Source of the DNA: Eriocheir sinensis
Lineage: Eukaryota; Arthropoda; Malacostraca; Decapoda; Varunidae
Reading direction: 5' to 3'
Length of the DNA stretch: 64,000 bases
Assembly: GCF_024679095.1 (NCBI RefSeq)
Contig: NC_066553.1
Span: 6,681,567-6,745,566 of the forward strand
Shown here: piece after piece, positions 1 to 13,035 of the stretch
How positions within the stretch are numbered: position 1 is the first letter of the stretch
How the letters are laid out: the number at the start of each line of letters is the position of its first letter
Program-made: the position numbers and the translations under genes
The notes under the pieces: model-generated
What the model was told of the DNA's origin: nothing
What the model saw: the letters and a program-made list of their open reading frames with translations, nothing else
Databases searched by the model: none

Positions 1-400
1 CCCCTCATAGATGCTGTCCATATATACTCGTATGGAGTATGCATCGCAGTTATGGTGGGCTCCACGCATGAGGCTCTGCTAGACAGAGTGGAATCAAAAG
101 CTCTTAGTCTCATCAACTCATTCCTCTTACTGAGAGTCTGCTACCACTTATATTCCACCGCAGTTTTGCCGCTCTTTCTATCGATACTTTCATGCCGACT
201 GCTCTTCTGAACTTCCTAAATGCATGCTTCCACCCCCGCTCATCCCTATTTTATCTAAATCACTTACGCTAAAGTCAACCAACCTCTTCATTCCTCTCGC
301 TGGTTATTAACTGTGGAACAATCTTCTTCCGTCTCTATTTCCCTTGCCTACGACTTTTTCTGGAGCAAACACTCATTGAACTTTTGTTGTAGTTTTTTGG
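1..400 (+). pseudogene. LINE reverse transcriptase C-terminal remnant
   Basis: Shifting plus-strand frames carry the signature of the C-terminal tail of a non-LTR retrotransposon reverse transcriptase. A segment reading LDRVESKALSLIN lies near 80-120. It is followed by a decayed stretch with the Pro-rich and SHPY-type motifs common to arthropod jockey/RTE-like elements, and then by LAYDFFWSKHSLN at about 343-380, which resembles the last helix of these proteins. Stops and frameshifts separate the pieces, so it is dead. The window starts inside it. A better preserved copy of the same tail lies at 20823-21006. The LINE clade cannot be fixed from this short piece. Confidence 0.65.
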
Positions 401-1429
401 CCTTTAGTTGCCTTCCTTGCTGTAAAAACATTAATAGTACAGTATTTTTGTTTTTTTTCATAAGTATTTTATATAGAGTAATGGAGGCAATAAGGGGAAA
501 AAAGCACTAGTGGACACTCCATAAGAGGTTAATTTCGGAAGGAGATTTGTCTTGATACTCTCCTCTTGAAAGAGTTTAAGTCGTAGGAAATAAAGACGGA
601 GGAAGGCTGTTCCAAAGTTTACCAGCGGAAGGGATGAAACTGATGGGAACGCTCTCTTTGTTTATTGACAAAGATGTTTTATTTCTTCTCCGGAACCTCT
701 TGTAGATATTATTGAGTTAACACATAAAATTAGCCAGCAATACTGTAGTAAGTCAATAATATATCGAAGAGGCTTGGTGGAAGTGGAAAAGCTTTAGTCT
801 AGTTAAGGAGTAGAATGAATGGAGGCAGTTTTAGTCTAATTAAGAAGAGAGTTACCATTAGCATTTTTACCTGTAATTACAAGTAGTATTAAATAGTATC
901 TAAAGATATGATGGCTTGATGACGGAGCTGAAATGCTGGTATAGTTCCTTTTAGTTTTCAGTGGTGTGGACAACGCCAGTCATCGGAGCCCTCCAACTAG
1001 ATGTTGTCCTGGCAGTGTCGCAGTCCTTCAACAAGCCCCCGCCGCGGCCTTCACGAGCTGTCTGCCAAATACAAATGAGATGAACATCAATTCAAGAGAT
1101 AGTCTTGCTGCACCTCAAAACTTTTATAGTTTGAGAACAGAGTTATGAAGTGTACTTACAGTGTTGCCAGAAAACTCGTACACTGAAGAGAAACTCAATT
1201 TTGTTTCGTCTAACACCACATGCTTCTAGTGTTCGTACAAGTCCACTTTTTAAGGCTTATAAGTATGCATTTGCAACAGTTTTCGTTAATTAATGTTTAT
1301 GCTTAATCAGAGCAGGTACTAGTGAAATTAACAACCTTACTATGCAAGTATGTAAAAATGTTTACTGGCTTTGCCATTACATGCATATTTTACCTATGAT
1401 AACTTTCACTATAGACACTGACATCTCAA
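401..1429. other. Unassigned AT-rich sequence
   Basis: I see no gene, RNA or repeat signature here. The only open frames are under 65 codons and lack any family resemblance. Confidence 0.5.
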
Positions 1430-2330
1430 GTAATGGACGGCGGACTCTTTTGATTTTGCGGCGCCCTTGTCATTAAGCCGCGAATTTTGGAAAATCAACC
1501 GCTTTGGCGCGAATCGCCATAACTCCCAATTATTTCTGGGGCTACAGAAATGTGTTTGATATCAGTCGACGGCAATATGAAAGGGCTAAATTTCGCAATA
1601 AGCGACCGGGCACAAAAACTGACTCGAAAGGGTAAAGAAATCGAATAAATTCGAAAAAAAACGACTCAGAAAAAAACATTTTTGAGTTCCCAACCTTAAA
1701 ACCCACTCATTTTTTGAGAATTTCAAAAATCCTATTTAACAGATAACTTAGCCCTACCAATATGATGCATAATATTTCCCTACTCCCAGTAGTTTCGTCG
1801 CTAGAGTTCAAAACGTAAACCCTTTTGAGAGCGATTTTGACGAACTCCAGACACTTTGCCGTTTTTGTCTAGTGTGGCATTGCTATTGCCTCTAGAAAGC
1901 TCTAAATTGACATGTAGCCCCTCTTGTCAATGTAGTTTAACCAGCTCGAAGGATTGTTTGATAGCTCGAATCCAGGGTTGTCGTCGAGCCGTCACAAAAT
2001 AGCCTGTTTTTCGGCCATTTTGCCGCGATTTGGACACGTCCTAGTTTTTTGCTTATAACTTTTTATTTATTTAATGCTTTCCAACAGTTTTATGATTATT
2101 AATCCATATTTCATCTGCCACCAAGCACGCCTTCCTAGCTCCAGTAGTATTTGCTCGAGCTTGACCAGAAGTCGCGACGAAAATTCGCCGAATCTGACTC
2201 ATTTCACGCGTCGCGATGAAAAACCTTCCTGACGCCACAAAAATTAATGTATCTGCATAAACATTCATATATAAACACTGCAATATGTTGACTATCTTGA
2301 TCATTTTAAGATATCTATATAAAAAGTTGC
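1430..2330 (+). repeat. Foldback element, left arm
   Basis: This is the left arm of the inverted repeat. Its outermost 50 bp diverge from the right arm, and it has a few dozen extra bases around 1800-1850 compared with its partner. Confidence 0.75.
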
Positions 2331-2473
2331 TAGCTTTATAATCATTTCACTGTATAAATCATCATATATTAAGCGCCTTATTATATATACATGTTATTTT
2401 TTATTGTATTCAGTATTCAACATTATTTTTTCCCATTTATGAATAATACATTTAATTTGCCTTCTTTTGATAC

Positions 2474-4251
<1,778 letters not shown>

Positions 4252-4472
4252 TTATGTGCACTATTTACCTCGTTAAAGTTAATGTATACGTAATAAAGAT
4301 AAGCTCCGTGTTAATGTCATCTTTATTCCATTGCTTCTCATTGGAGGAAGCATTCGTCTGCAGAGAGAATACAAAAATACCACCTCCTTTTTGCATTAAG
4401 ATAACTTCAGGCATTCATTTATTATGTAGCGTGTGTGGGTTCTTGCCTCTTTGCTACACAGAGTTAACGTTA

Positions 4473-4478
4473 TACACC
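4473..4478. repeat. Polinton target-site duplication, left copy
   Basis: The hexamer TACACC directly precedes the AG that opens the element. It is repeated exactly after the closing CT at 17437-17442. A 6-bp duplication is characteristic of Polinton/Maverick integration. Confidence 0.93.
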
Positions 4479-4668
4479 AGTAGTAACAAATGTACGGAAG
4501 TGGGGGTTGCCTCAGCGGGGGGGACTGGAAGTGGGGGTTGGGGGGGTGAGCGGGGGGGTTACGGGAGTGGGGGTAATTTGGGGGACTGGAAGTGGGGTTT
4601 GGGGTCAGCGGGGGTTACAGGGAGTGGGGGTAATTTGCAGGGGTTAAGAGGGGTATCTAGACCCCCCC
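4479..4668 (+). repeat. Polinton left terminal inverted repeat
   Basis: The outer end reads AGTAGTAACAAATGTACGG and matches the inverted right end exactly. Inward, the repeat is very G-rich and contains two tandem units of about 60 bp (GACTGGAAGTGGGG ... GTAATTTG). Homology to the right end stops after CTAGACCCCC, where a short (CA)n run begins. Most differences between the two ends are lengths of G runs. Confidence 0.93.
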
Positions 4669-4693
4669 CACACACACACACACACACACACAC
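4669..4693. repeat. (CA)n run inside the left TIR
   Basis: Short CA repeat that interrupts TIR homology just before the putative first splice acceptor of the polymerase gene. Confidence 0.9.
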
Positions 4694-4775
4694 CCATCTC
4701 TTTTACAGACCCCAGCGATATTGGAAGTTGTTCTCCACGGGCGGGTCTCAGCGACGAAGCCAGTCAAAACCAAAG

Positions 4776-4928
4776 GTAGGTCAAAACCTAATATCTTCTG
4801 AAATGCAATATTGTTAAAATGTGTTTTACAAGAGACACATTTTCCATATTGTATTTTAAGTGTCACAGTAAAATATGTGTGGGATAGAGGGGTTCAAAAA
4901 ATTTCATTTGTGTTTCGTATTCCTTAAG
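4776..4928 (+). other. Putative intron 1 of polymerase gene
   Basis: The donor AAAG|GTAGGT at 4775/4776 and an AG acceptor at 4927-4928 leave an open frame across the junction with codon phase kept. The acceptor lacks a strong polypyrimidine tract, so this is a model rather than a certainty. Confidence 0.4.
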
Positions 4929-5032
4929 GACTATCTCCGAAGAAGGCGGGTCTGGTAGGCTCAGCCATTGGCCCTCCTCTTCAACGATCGGTAGTGGACG
5001 AAAACGAAAACAAGCGAATACAGGAACAAACG

Positions 5033-5128
5033 GTAAGTTTCTACGTTTTTTATTGCGCACACGTCTGTTCTAAGGAAAAAAATTGTAATTTCACTATTTC
5101 TCTCTAATATTATTTTACCTTTCTTCAG
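5033..5128 (+). other. Putative intron 2 of polymerase gene
   Basis: A strong donor CG|GTAAGT at 5032/5033 and a pyrimidine-rich acceptor (ACCTTTCTTCAG) ending at 5128 bound a 96-bp intron. Splicing joins a Ser/Gly/Lys-rich exon containing a GRKRKQ nuclear-localisation-like motif to the long polymerase frame in the right phase. Confidence 0.6.
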
Positions 5129-8100
5129 ACACCTGCAGGAAAAAGCAAGCCCGTCGTGAGGGATTCTCCCATCCAAACAGTTCTCCACAGCCAGGACCCA
5201 GCGGTTATAACCCGGGACGGCCGACAACAACACCCTCACCAACACCAGGTGAAATAAGCCAACATTTCAACGGGGCCTTAACAACGATCGACGTGCCCGT
5301 CCCACCAGCAGACAACGGCGACATTGCATCATATTTCAACAACAACACTGGCCGTCTTCGCGAGGCAGTAGAGTCTGTATTCCAAGGCTGCCAGCAGGTT
5401 AGACCTCCTTCTTTTAAAGTGTACGTTGACATGCATCTGCGCTTAGTCAGAGAAGACCCCGACGGTGGAGTTCAATATAGAGATATGTATATGAGAAGTC
5501 ATATGCAGGTAATTAGCTATGGCGATATGGATTCATATGTACGTGAACTATCCGAATATTTTGTTAATCGGTTTGAACATGACATGTCGGACGAAGAGGG
5601 CAGTGGATTTACGTTAGATGAAATAGTTAGCGTAAAATTTTCATTCTCTCTTATAATGCTGCACAATAGTATTGGAGAGTATGTGCCCTATCCTAAGGGT
5701 GTTCCAGGGAAAACACAAGTTCTCAACCCTTCGGGACCCACGGACTGTGTTTTCCAAGTTCTAACAGCTTATCGCTATCTAAAGTCAAGAAATGTAGTTC
5801 CATCGGGCAGGCAATGGGAGAATGCTTGCTTGGCCTCTATTAATACGGGTAACATTCCAACCCCGGTATCCTGGGAAGACCTCGGTCGGCTTGAAAGATT
5901 AAACAACATAAGTATTCGCGTTTACTGTCTAGACAACGTTGAAGACAAAAAAGGCGAACTAACTCTAGTCAGAAAGGGGCTCAAAGATCAAGAAGTTGTT
6001 CATTGTCTGTTGTTGGGGAACAGACACCTAGCTCTTATCCAAGACTTTGACGCATACATGAACCTGTTTACCTGCCAACGTCGCGGGAAAAAAATGTTTT
6101 GCGATATCTGCCTGTGCGCCTGTGAGAACAAGGCAACGCTTGCTGAACATGTGCTAATTTGCCCAACGATGATCACAAGACTAAGATTCCCACCCGCAGG
6201 TTCTACTGTGAAATTTATTAATCATGCTAAGGCATATGAGCCATCTTATTTAGCATTCTATGACTTTGAGAGTATTCTCGTACAGCCTTCTTCGAATGTG
6301 TCTGGATGTGTAAAGAGACATCACTTTGCCATAGCGTATGCTTACATTATAGTGAATAGAAACGGAGAAACAGTACAAAGCGGATCCTATTGTGGAAGTA
6401 ATGCTGTAAACCATTTTATTCATACAATGCAGTGTGCCTGGAAAAAGTTGAAATTTTCTAAAGGCTACAATAAAATCAACATGACCGATGAAGATACGAC
6501 ACGTCACAATGAGCAAACTCACTGTCTTCTCTGCAAACAGGGTTTTTTAAAAGGTAAAGGAGTAAAACATCATGACCATGAAAATCAGGAAACAATTACA
6601 TTGGAGCTTATTGTAATAGATGCAACCTCCAAATGAAAAATCACAAATTGCAGCTCACTCTCATTGCACATAATGCTAATTACGACATGTCGTTAATCCT
6701 GCGTGAATTAACGATACCTGACTTGAAAATCAAACTAAGACCAAAACGTTCAGTTCACAAATACCATGAAGTCATCATAAATGACTTGAGATTTATTGAC
6801 TCGTATGCCTTTATGTCTGGTTCGCTCGCGGCTTTAGCGAACCAATTCATCAGTAATGGGAACGAACCCATATGCACACAACAGATGTTGAAAGATGTGC
6901 CAGCACCTGCGTTGCCATTATTGATCAAGTGAAAGCAGGTGTTTTGTTATGACTATATGGATTCGATGGAACGACTTTCTGAGACACGTCTTCCATCCCG
7001 CGAAGATTTTTTCAATTCGCTTCAAGAAGCAGAACTTTCCGAAAGTGATTATAAACATGCTCAGAATGTTTGGAAAGTAGCTGGGTGTCAGAGCCTGAAG
7101 GACTATTTGTTGCTTTATGTAAAAGTGGATGTTGGTCTTCTATGTGATGTCTTCCTAGAGTGGAGAGGTATTTTGAAAACCCAGTGGAGGTTGGATATTG
7201 TAAATTATGTTAGCCTGCCAGGATTTGCCTATGACTCCTTTCTGCTAAAAACACAGCAGGAATTAGAGGTGCTTAGTAGCCCAGACATATATCATTGCAT
7301 TCAAACAAATGTGCGTGGGGGCTACACAAGTGTTGTGCGTCGTTTTGTACGCGCCAATAACATCTACACGAACCCTCAGTTTAATCCAAAACATGATAGA
7401 AGCACTTTCCTTTCATATCTTGACTTCAACAGTCTTTATCCCACTGTAATGCAAGAGAAGTTGCCATGTGGGGATATGAGAAAACTAGATGAGACAGAAA
7501 TGCAGTCGTTTTTGAGCGGGGGCTTGGTCAATCAAGCAACCGATGGCGATTTTGGATATCTCATTCTGTGCGATACTGAGGCTGTCTCACGTGAAGTCGT
7601 TGAGAAAACGGATGACCTCCCACTGATCATCAGAAGACACAATATCACCAACAGAGATATATCGTCAGTCACACGCGAATGGTATGAAGAAGAAAACCGT
7701 CCAGCACCGTGTAAGAACATAAAACTGATTGGAACACATGCTGCTCAGGAGAAAATGCTATTTGCTCTGCCCCTCCTTAAACTACTTATTCGACTAGGCC
7801 TGGTTGTTAAAAAAGTGCATGCTATTTATACGTTTAAGCAAAAGCACTTTCTTGCGGACTTCATTCAGGATAACATAGAAGCCCGCAAAAGCGCTACTTG
7901 CCCTATCAAGAAAAATGCAATCAAGTGTATTTCAAACAGCATTTTTGGCCAAATATAGTGAAGACATAGATATTGTCACCAACCGCGAAAAGTTTTTGAA
8001 GCTGGCCCGAAGTCCTTACTTTAAACGCGTTGTACCTCTCAATGATGGTCATGTAGTTGTAACTCGCCATAAGAAATATTCACGGGTGAATCATCCAAAC

Positions 8101-9198
8101 TACATTGGCTACTACATCCTAGAGCTGTCCAAGCTGCGACTATATGATTTCTATTACAATGTGTTGAAGGCTCATTACGGGGATCGGGCGAAACTAGTGT
8201 ATTGCGACACTGATTCCTTAATAACAGAAATTGAAACTCCTGATCTATTAACAGAGTACTCGCAGGAACCCTTCAAAAGCTATATAGACACAAGTAACTT
8301 TAGCCCCTCACATTCCTTGTACAGCACAGACAACAAAAGAAAGCTTGGATTTCTCAAGTCTGAAGTGAGGGAAAGAACCATCTCAGAATTTGTAGGTGCT
8401 ACTCCATCCTCTTGGCAGACGGTGACCGGTTGAGTTCAGCTAAGGGCGTTCCAAAGTTCATAAAGAAGAAAATTGCTCATCAGCGATACAAAGACGCCCT
8501 ATTCCAGAAGCAAACATTTACCTTTGACTATCAGGGATTCACAGTACGCAATGGACGAATGAGTACAGTAAAATATCCCAAGAGAGGGATATCTGTAGTT
8601 GAGGACAAAAGATACTACATTAGCACCTTGGAGTCGCGATCTTACGGTCATCCCGATAATTCTATAGGGATAGAGGAGGAAGAGCAGGAGGAGGAGGTAG
8701 CCCAGATCATGACACTGTCAAACGAAGAAAATTTGGAGGAAGGCGATGAAAGAGGCATAAGAGAAGCGAGACTAGCCGAGGTAATGGGTGGGCAAGAGAT
8801 CGGTGAAATGGGAGAACTAGAAGAAGAAACCTATGAATTGTGGGGAGAACGGGATGTGCTGGTCGAGCAATATTTTCCCTTGATAAAACGGGTAGAGGCG
8901 GATGATGACATGTTAATGCAAGCCGCGGAACAGGAAGAAATAAATCAAATGCTCTCATCATTCCCCCTTGAATATATGCTAGTAGATACAGACTTTTCAG
9001 AATAAATTGTAGTTGTTTATAAGATAGGGACTGGTGTGAATGTTGTATATACTGTTTATAGTGTAAGAATTTGCCTGCTATTTTTATGTTAAATATAAAA
9101 TATATGTAAATATATTCTGTATATAGGACTAATGTTGGAGCCTTTGATATTATAAAATTGCACATGATGAATCTGGAATCATAATTTGACCAAATTCC

Positions 9199-9204
9199 AA
9201 TAAA
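9199..9204 (+). terminator. Polyadenylation signal for polymerase gene
   Basis: AATAAA lies about 195 bp after the polymerase stop. Another AATAAA overlaps the stop itself (9001-9006). Either could end the plus-strand transcript before the convergent genes. Confidence 0.45.
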
Positions 9205-9310
9205 CATTGAGTTTGTTTGACTTGTTTATATGACCTTTATCAAAACGTATAAAAAAACACAATAATTTTCTAAAAATTTATTCTATTTTTGTAACAATGA
9301 AAAAAACGAT

Positions 9311-9316
9311 TTTATT
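9311..9316 (-). terminator. Polyadenylation signal for minus-strand genes
   Basis: TTTATT on the plus strand reads AATAAA on the minus strand, about 320 bp beyond the protease stop. It is a plausible shared 3' end for the leftward gene train. Confidence 0.4.
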
Positions 9317-9354
9317 TTTCGATCCGGCTCATGAATAAATAACTGCCCGCCAAA

Positions 9355-9480
9355 TCAGGCGGGCGGCGGCGGCGGCGGCGGCGGTAGCGAGAGGTGCGGC
9401 GGCAAGATGCGACAGGATTGCTCGGGGCCCGGGACGGGGCGGGGCGGGGCGGGGCGGGGGCTGCACGGGGTAGTGGCGGT
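9355..9480. promoter_or_regulatory. GC-rich block at the convergence point
   Basis: A (CGG)n run at about 9364-9383 and five GGGGC units at about 9434-9460 stand out from the surrounding AT-rich sequence. They lie exactly between the convergent polymerase and capsid/protease transcription units. The G runs could form a quadruplex, and the GGGGCGG motif resembles an Sp1/GC box. The role is unknown. Confidence 0.4.
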
Positions 9481-9633
9481 GACGGGTGAGGACCTGTGAG
9501 TGGAGCCAGACCTCTGATTTAAGCATGGTATACAACCACCCCACCCCCCGATAAAGGAACTAGAAAATTACTTATGCTTCATGGAATGTAATACAATTCA
9601 TTATGAAAAAATCAATAAGTCAATACTTACTTT

Positions 9634-10142
9634 TTATGAACACGTGTTAAATGTTTGATGACATACGGGCATTATAAACTTGCTGTAAGCGAATCGCATC
9701 ACGTGTTCATCATTCCTCGAATATTCGGTCTTGGAAAACTCCATACATATTTTTTCAAGAGTTTCTCTTACACCCAAGTGCGAAACATTGTAGGCAAAGT
9801 ACATGGCATAAGCCCAGCAGTCATCGCTTCGCGTGCTTTGAAGTCGAAATTCATTTTTATACATACTGAGCCCAGGGTAATCAATATATTTGAAATGATC
9901 AGAGTATAATTTTGGATCGAGAGCATAACTATCTAGGAACACTGCCATGCCCGGTTCATAGTAGAGACAAATCCAGTGTCCCATTTCTCTTTTAGAATAA
10001 CTTGGTAGCGTATTGACGATGCACACTATAGGTTTTCTATATCGAGGTATAGAGTTTACCTCGTCTGCCAATAACACGCCTAAAAACAAGGCTTGCTTTC
10101 CTATGTGCCCCTCAATCCTCTTTCAATCTCCATGTTGTTCAT
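9634..10142 (-). CDS. PRO: Adenovirus-type cysteine protease (Ulp1-like)
   Basis: This is the maturation protease of the Polinton virion module. The intact 151-codon stretch (10089-9634) carries the catalytic layout of adenain/Ulp1 proteases: His in GHWICLYY, Asp in VFLDSY, and Cys in DDCWAYAMYF, with a Gln-containing segment before the Cys. The family usually starts a little earlier. A likely start at 10142 (MNNMEIERG) is separated from the main frame by a stop and a frame change near 10090-10105. It begins only 12 bp after the major capsid gene stops and is the last gene of the leftward train. Confidence 0.88.
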
Positions 10143-10154
10143 CGCACAGCCGCT

Positions 10155-11504
10155 TCAAACGCGCACATCACACTGCAGCCGTCTTTCAGAATTAACTGTT
10201 ATTATACCCACTGTTTCGCCAAACAGTATCAACAGACGTTCTCGTTTTCTCCCTTGCTTAGATTCAAGCTAAGTCTAAGCCCCCATTCATTTCAACGGGC
10301 AAATTATCATTCAAGTTTTCAGCACGCAAATCAAATGTGCAAATCATTGCCCCTTGCCGAAAATATCCTTTCCGATTAAATGGTCTTTGTGAAAACCAAG
10401 TGCATCCAAAGTACGATGGTAGAGCTCAGCATAGTCATGAGGAATTTACTAGAATATTATACATGGTTCTACCATTAACACTTAAGCTTATTTGACTTAT
10501 ATCGCCATGGCTCAAATACAATGGATTTAGCGTATAGTCGCCAGAATGAGCTTCCATGCTCGTTATAATAAGCGAGAGTTTTTCCGGAATAACATTACCC
10601 CACGGTTGATCATACGTTCCTGAGGTTTGGTCTTTGGCTAGCACATAGGTTTTCAAGAGGGTTTTGGTAAATGTCGATTTCAAAAGATTCTCTGTGGCGA
10701 GAGACGCGTTCAAAGCATGAAGTGCATTAGGGTAAGGAAACAGTCGCGTATAAAGCAGCTTGGCTGAATCTATATGCAGACGAATGTTATCGCCAGTTGG
10801 AGAATTTAGCAGCCATGCATTACTAGATAGTTCCATTCTGAGTCTAATCGAAATACCATCGAGCAAGTAACTGTCTAAAGAACTTATATCCAGAAGAAGC
10901 GGGGTACAGAGTTGTATACCGTGAGTCTTAACCCGCTTCATAATGGTCTTGTGTTGCGCGCTGGCATTGTCAAAGTATTCTGCTGTTACTTTGGAAATAA
11001 AGCCGTTCTCTGGGATGGTAATATTAGCATTGGCTCCAATTGTATTCGGTTTGTTGGGCGACAAAGTATTCAGCATTTTAACGTATGACGTGTACCCATA
11101 AAGTACATTATTGTCAACATCTATATACATCTCCCCGAAAACATTGCACTGATTTGAATAGGCTGTGCGCGGTATTATTTGTAAATTCAACATGTTGAGC
11201 GTCATCGAGAGGAGTAGTAATGTCTGGCTTAGTTAAGCGTAAAGAGGTGTGCAACACCAATTTCCCCAAATCAATAAAACTGCCAAGTGTTCCTGGAATG
11301 AGAAATTCTATATATCTATCGGATAATTTCATATTGAATCCAAGGTTAGTAGGTAAAACATCAGCATCATAACGGGAGGCAATCGTTGTTTCCAATAATC
11401 TCATTTTGTTGGGGCGGGGGAAACAATTCACTGACACCGGCGGCATATTGCCCCAGGGGAGAACGCGGGTCCCCGACACCAACCGCGCTGGTGATGCTCG
11501 CCAT
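10155..11504 (-). pseudogene. MCP: Major capsid protein, double jelly-roll type, broken
   Basis: This is the Polinton hexon-like major capsid protein. The preferred start is ATG at 11504 (MASITSAVGV), whose next residues include ELFPPPQQNE, like the N-terminal arm of the family. The first jelly-roll strand region reads YIEFLIPGTLG with FIDLGKLVLH following. The middle holds YGYTSYVKMLNTL and the long frame 11205-10435. The C-terminal end is recognisable in two more frames (CTFDLRAENL, then LFGETVGIITV). The frame changes near 11375-11410, 11140-11160, 10433, 10345 and 10245, all apparently by small indels. The span of 1,350 bp (about 450 codons) is near or slightly below the usual length. It starts 12 bp after the preceding small gene ends. 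Confidence 0.85.
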
Positions 11505-11516
11505 ACTGCTCTTAGT

Positions 11517-11925
11517 TCAACAATGATTACAACTCGGTAAAGATGTCCTTTTAATAACACCTTTTCCTCCCGACTCGCTTGACTTTCTTTTCCCGCTTCC
11601 TCTAGTCAATTTCATTGCAGCTTGCTTTAAGGAATTAATTCCATGCTTTTTATAGAGCTTCTCAAGTGGCTTCCTGTGAAATATCATCTAGAACGTTGTT
11701 TCCAAATGTTCGAGCTGAAGGCACAATGACATTTTTCACTAGGAAAGGGAAAGCTCTTTTAGCGAGTCCAGCTAAAACCGAGAATAAACCCCCTCTGTGA
11801 TAGCTTGGTTCATAAGAAAGTGTGACTATATCATCAATACCACTCCCTCGGGTTGATATCTGTTTGCCATTCGAAAACAGGGTATGATATTCTGCTACGG
11901 AAGGAGGGATGAATGTAACCCGCAT
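11517..11925 (-). pseudogene. Small virion-associated protein (pVI/pX-like), one frameshift
   Basis: The intact 87-codon N-terminal part (MRVTFIPPSVAEYHTLF...) contains GGLFSVLAGLAKRAFPFLVK, a glycine-started hydrophobic/amphipathic helix. After a frame change near 11667 the gene continues with a Lys/Arg-rich tail (KLTRGSGKRKSSESGGKG) to a stop at 11517. Polintons and adintoviruses commonly encode such a small protein next to the major capsid gene. By analogy with adenovirus core and protein VI-type cement proteins it may bind DNA or membranes, but that role is inference. It lies between the minor and major capsid genes, 12 bp from the latter. Confidence 0.7.
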
Positions 11926-11996
11926 GGTGGCGGCGAGGAGACTGTCTTTTCAAATGGACAACATTCCTATTAATACAGCAAAATGTACTCAAAGAT

Positions 11997-12868
11997 TCAA
12001 CGCGATCGGATATGAAGTAAACATGTAACAGGGTATCCTTCTTCGAAATGCATAGGACGACCTTTTTGATCTGTGAGTTTAATAGAAATCGAATCAATTA
12101 CTTTGGATTTAAGGGACTTATATATAGTTGGATGCACGCCTTTGTTAGACCTCCAGAGAGCGAAAAGGCATCAAGAATATTTACATTTTTCCCTGCATAC
12201 CTAGAGGGATTGACAAGGTCAGTGTAAATGAGAACACACTGTACGTCACCATTTCTCAACAGAGGGCATGACCATGTAGCGGAACAAGAACGGGTTTTTT
12301 GTTTTCATGTGTACCCAAGGAAAAACACAGCATAACCTAAGTTGGGGACAAAACCGAGAACCTGGGCCAGTCGCGCATCAAAGGAAACCTTAATAAATAC
12401 AACTTGTGGATGATAACCATTGTAGCAGAACAAAGTTAAATGATCATTTGTGGAGCTAAATGCAAGAACCTCTCTAGAATACGCTAGTAAATGGTAGTTG
12501 TATCCATCGACCATCTCCTTTATCAATGTCGTTATTATACCGTTAACACACATCAGCAAATACCCAGTGTCATTATACAAGATATTAGCATTAATAGCCT
12601 TTGACAGTGTGCGTCTTTCAATAGCTTCTGAATCTGGCGTTGGTCTTATACCACATTCAAGGTGTATACTACACTCTGGTTCACCCGGTTTAACAATGTA
12701 ATACCGACGGGGAAGCAACACGTTCAGTAGACCGACTTCATATTCCACGTCCTTGTCTAATGTTAGAGTTTGTATATTATTAGTAAAGCTAGTGCTGGAA
12801 TTGGGGTAAATTTCCCATCCGCAATGCTGGTAACATATATATGATGTGACTCCATTTAGAGCAAGCAA
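11997..12868 (-). pseudogene. mCP: Minor capsid (penton-type) protein, broken
   Basis: This is the single-jelly-roll vertex protein of Polintons. The intact part (12868-12305) has the family N-terminal pattern IYPNSSTSFTNNIQ followed by EYEVGLLNVLLPRRYY. The C-terminal third is in other frames. It includes LIYTDLVNPSRYAG and SIKLTDQKGRPMHFEEG, a close match to the conserved penton tail, ending at a stop at 11997. Frames change near 12300, about 12190 and about 12115. An alternative start at 12855 (MESHHIYVTS) resembles the family N-terminus better and implies one more indel. A TATA-like sequence lies about 35-45 bp upstream. Confidence 0.8.
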
Positions 12869-12896
12869 GACACTAGCAAAATATTATAATTATTTC

Positions 12897-12908
12897 ATTA
12901 TATAGAGG
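12897..12908 (-). promoter_or_regulatory. TATA-like box before minor capsid gene
   Basis: On the minus strand CTCTATATAATG lies about 30-50 bp before the candidate start codons (12868 or 12855). With the ATPase TATA box this would divide the leftward train into at least two transcription units. Confidence 0.4.
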
Positions 12909-13035
12909 TAGACATGACGAGATGCCAATTACATATTGAAGGTAAATCATACTAAACATCATTACATTGTTATTTATTGACATATTTTACATTTAGTGAT
13001 GTACATAATTATTGGGAAATTGTCTGGAGCTATAG

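Larger units (their letters stand above)
4709..9005 (+). pseudogene. POLB: Protein-primed DNA polymerase B, broken
   Basis: This is the Polinton replicative polymerase. The main open region starts at 5129 and runs to 6636. It holds a Cys/His finger (CDICLCACENKATLAEHVLIC, about 6100-6165), the exonuclease I motif DFES at 6262-6273, and a second Cys/His cluster near 6515-6580. Polymerase motif A DFNSLYP lies at 7422-7442, motif B NSIFG at 7935-7949 and motif C YCDTDS at 8200-8217. The reading frame changes near 6575-6600, 7945-7957 and 8385-8405, and an in-frame TGA stands at 6930-6932. The C-terminus is strongly Glu-rich. Two upstream exons, 4709-4775 and 4929-5032, can be joined by phase-compatible GT-AG introns, but no start codon is evident. 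As assembled it cannot make a full polymerase. Confidence 0.92.

Noticed and set aside
11834..12097. 87-codon minus-strand frame overlapping the small virion gene
   Set aside because: It is a shadow. The real signals here are the end of the minor capsid gene and the start of the small virion gene in other frames.
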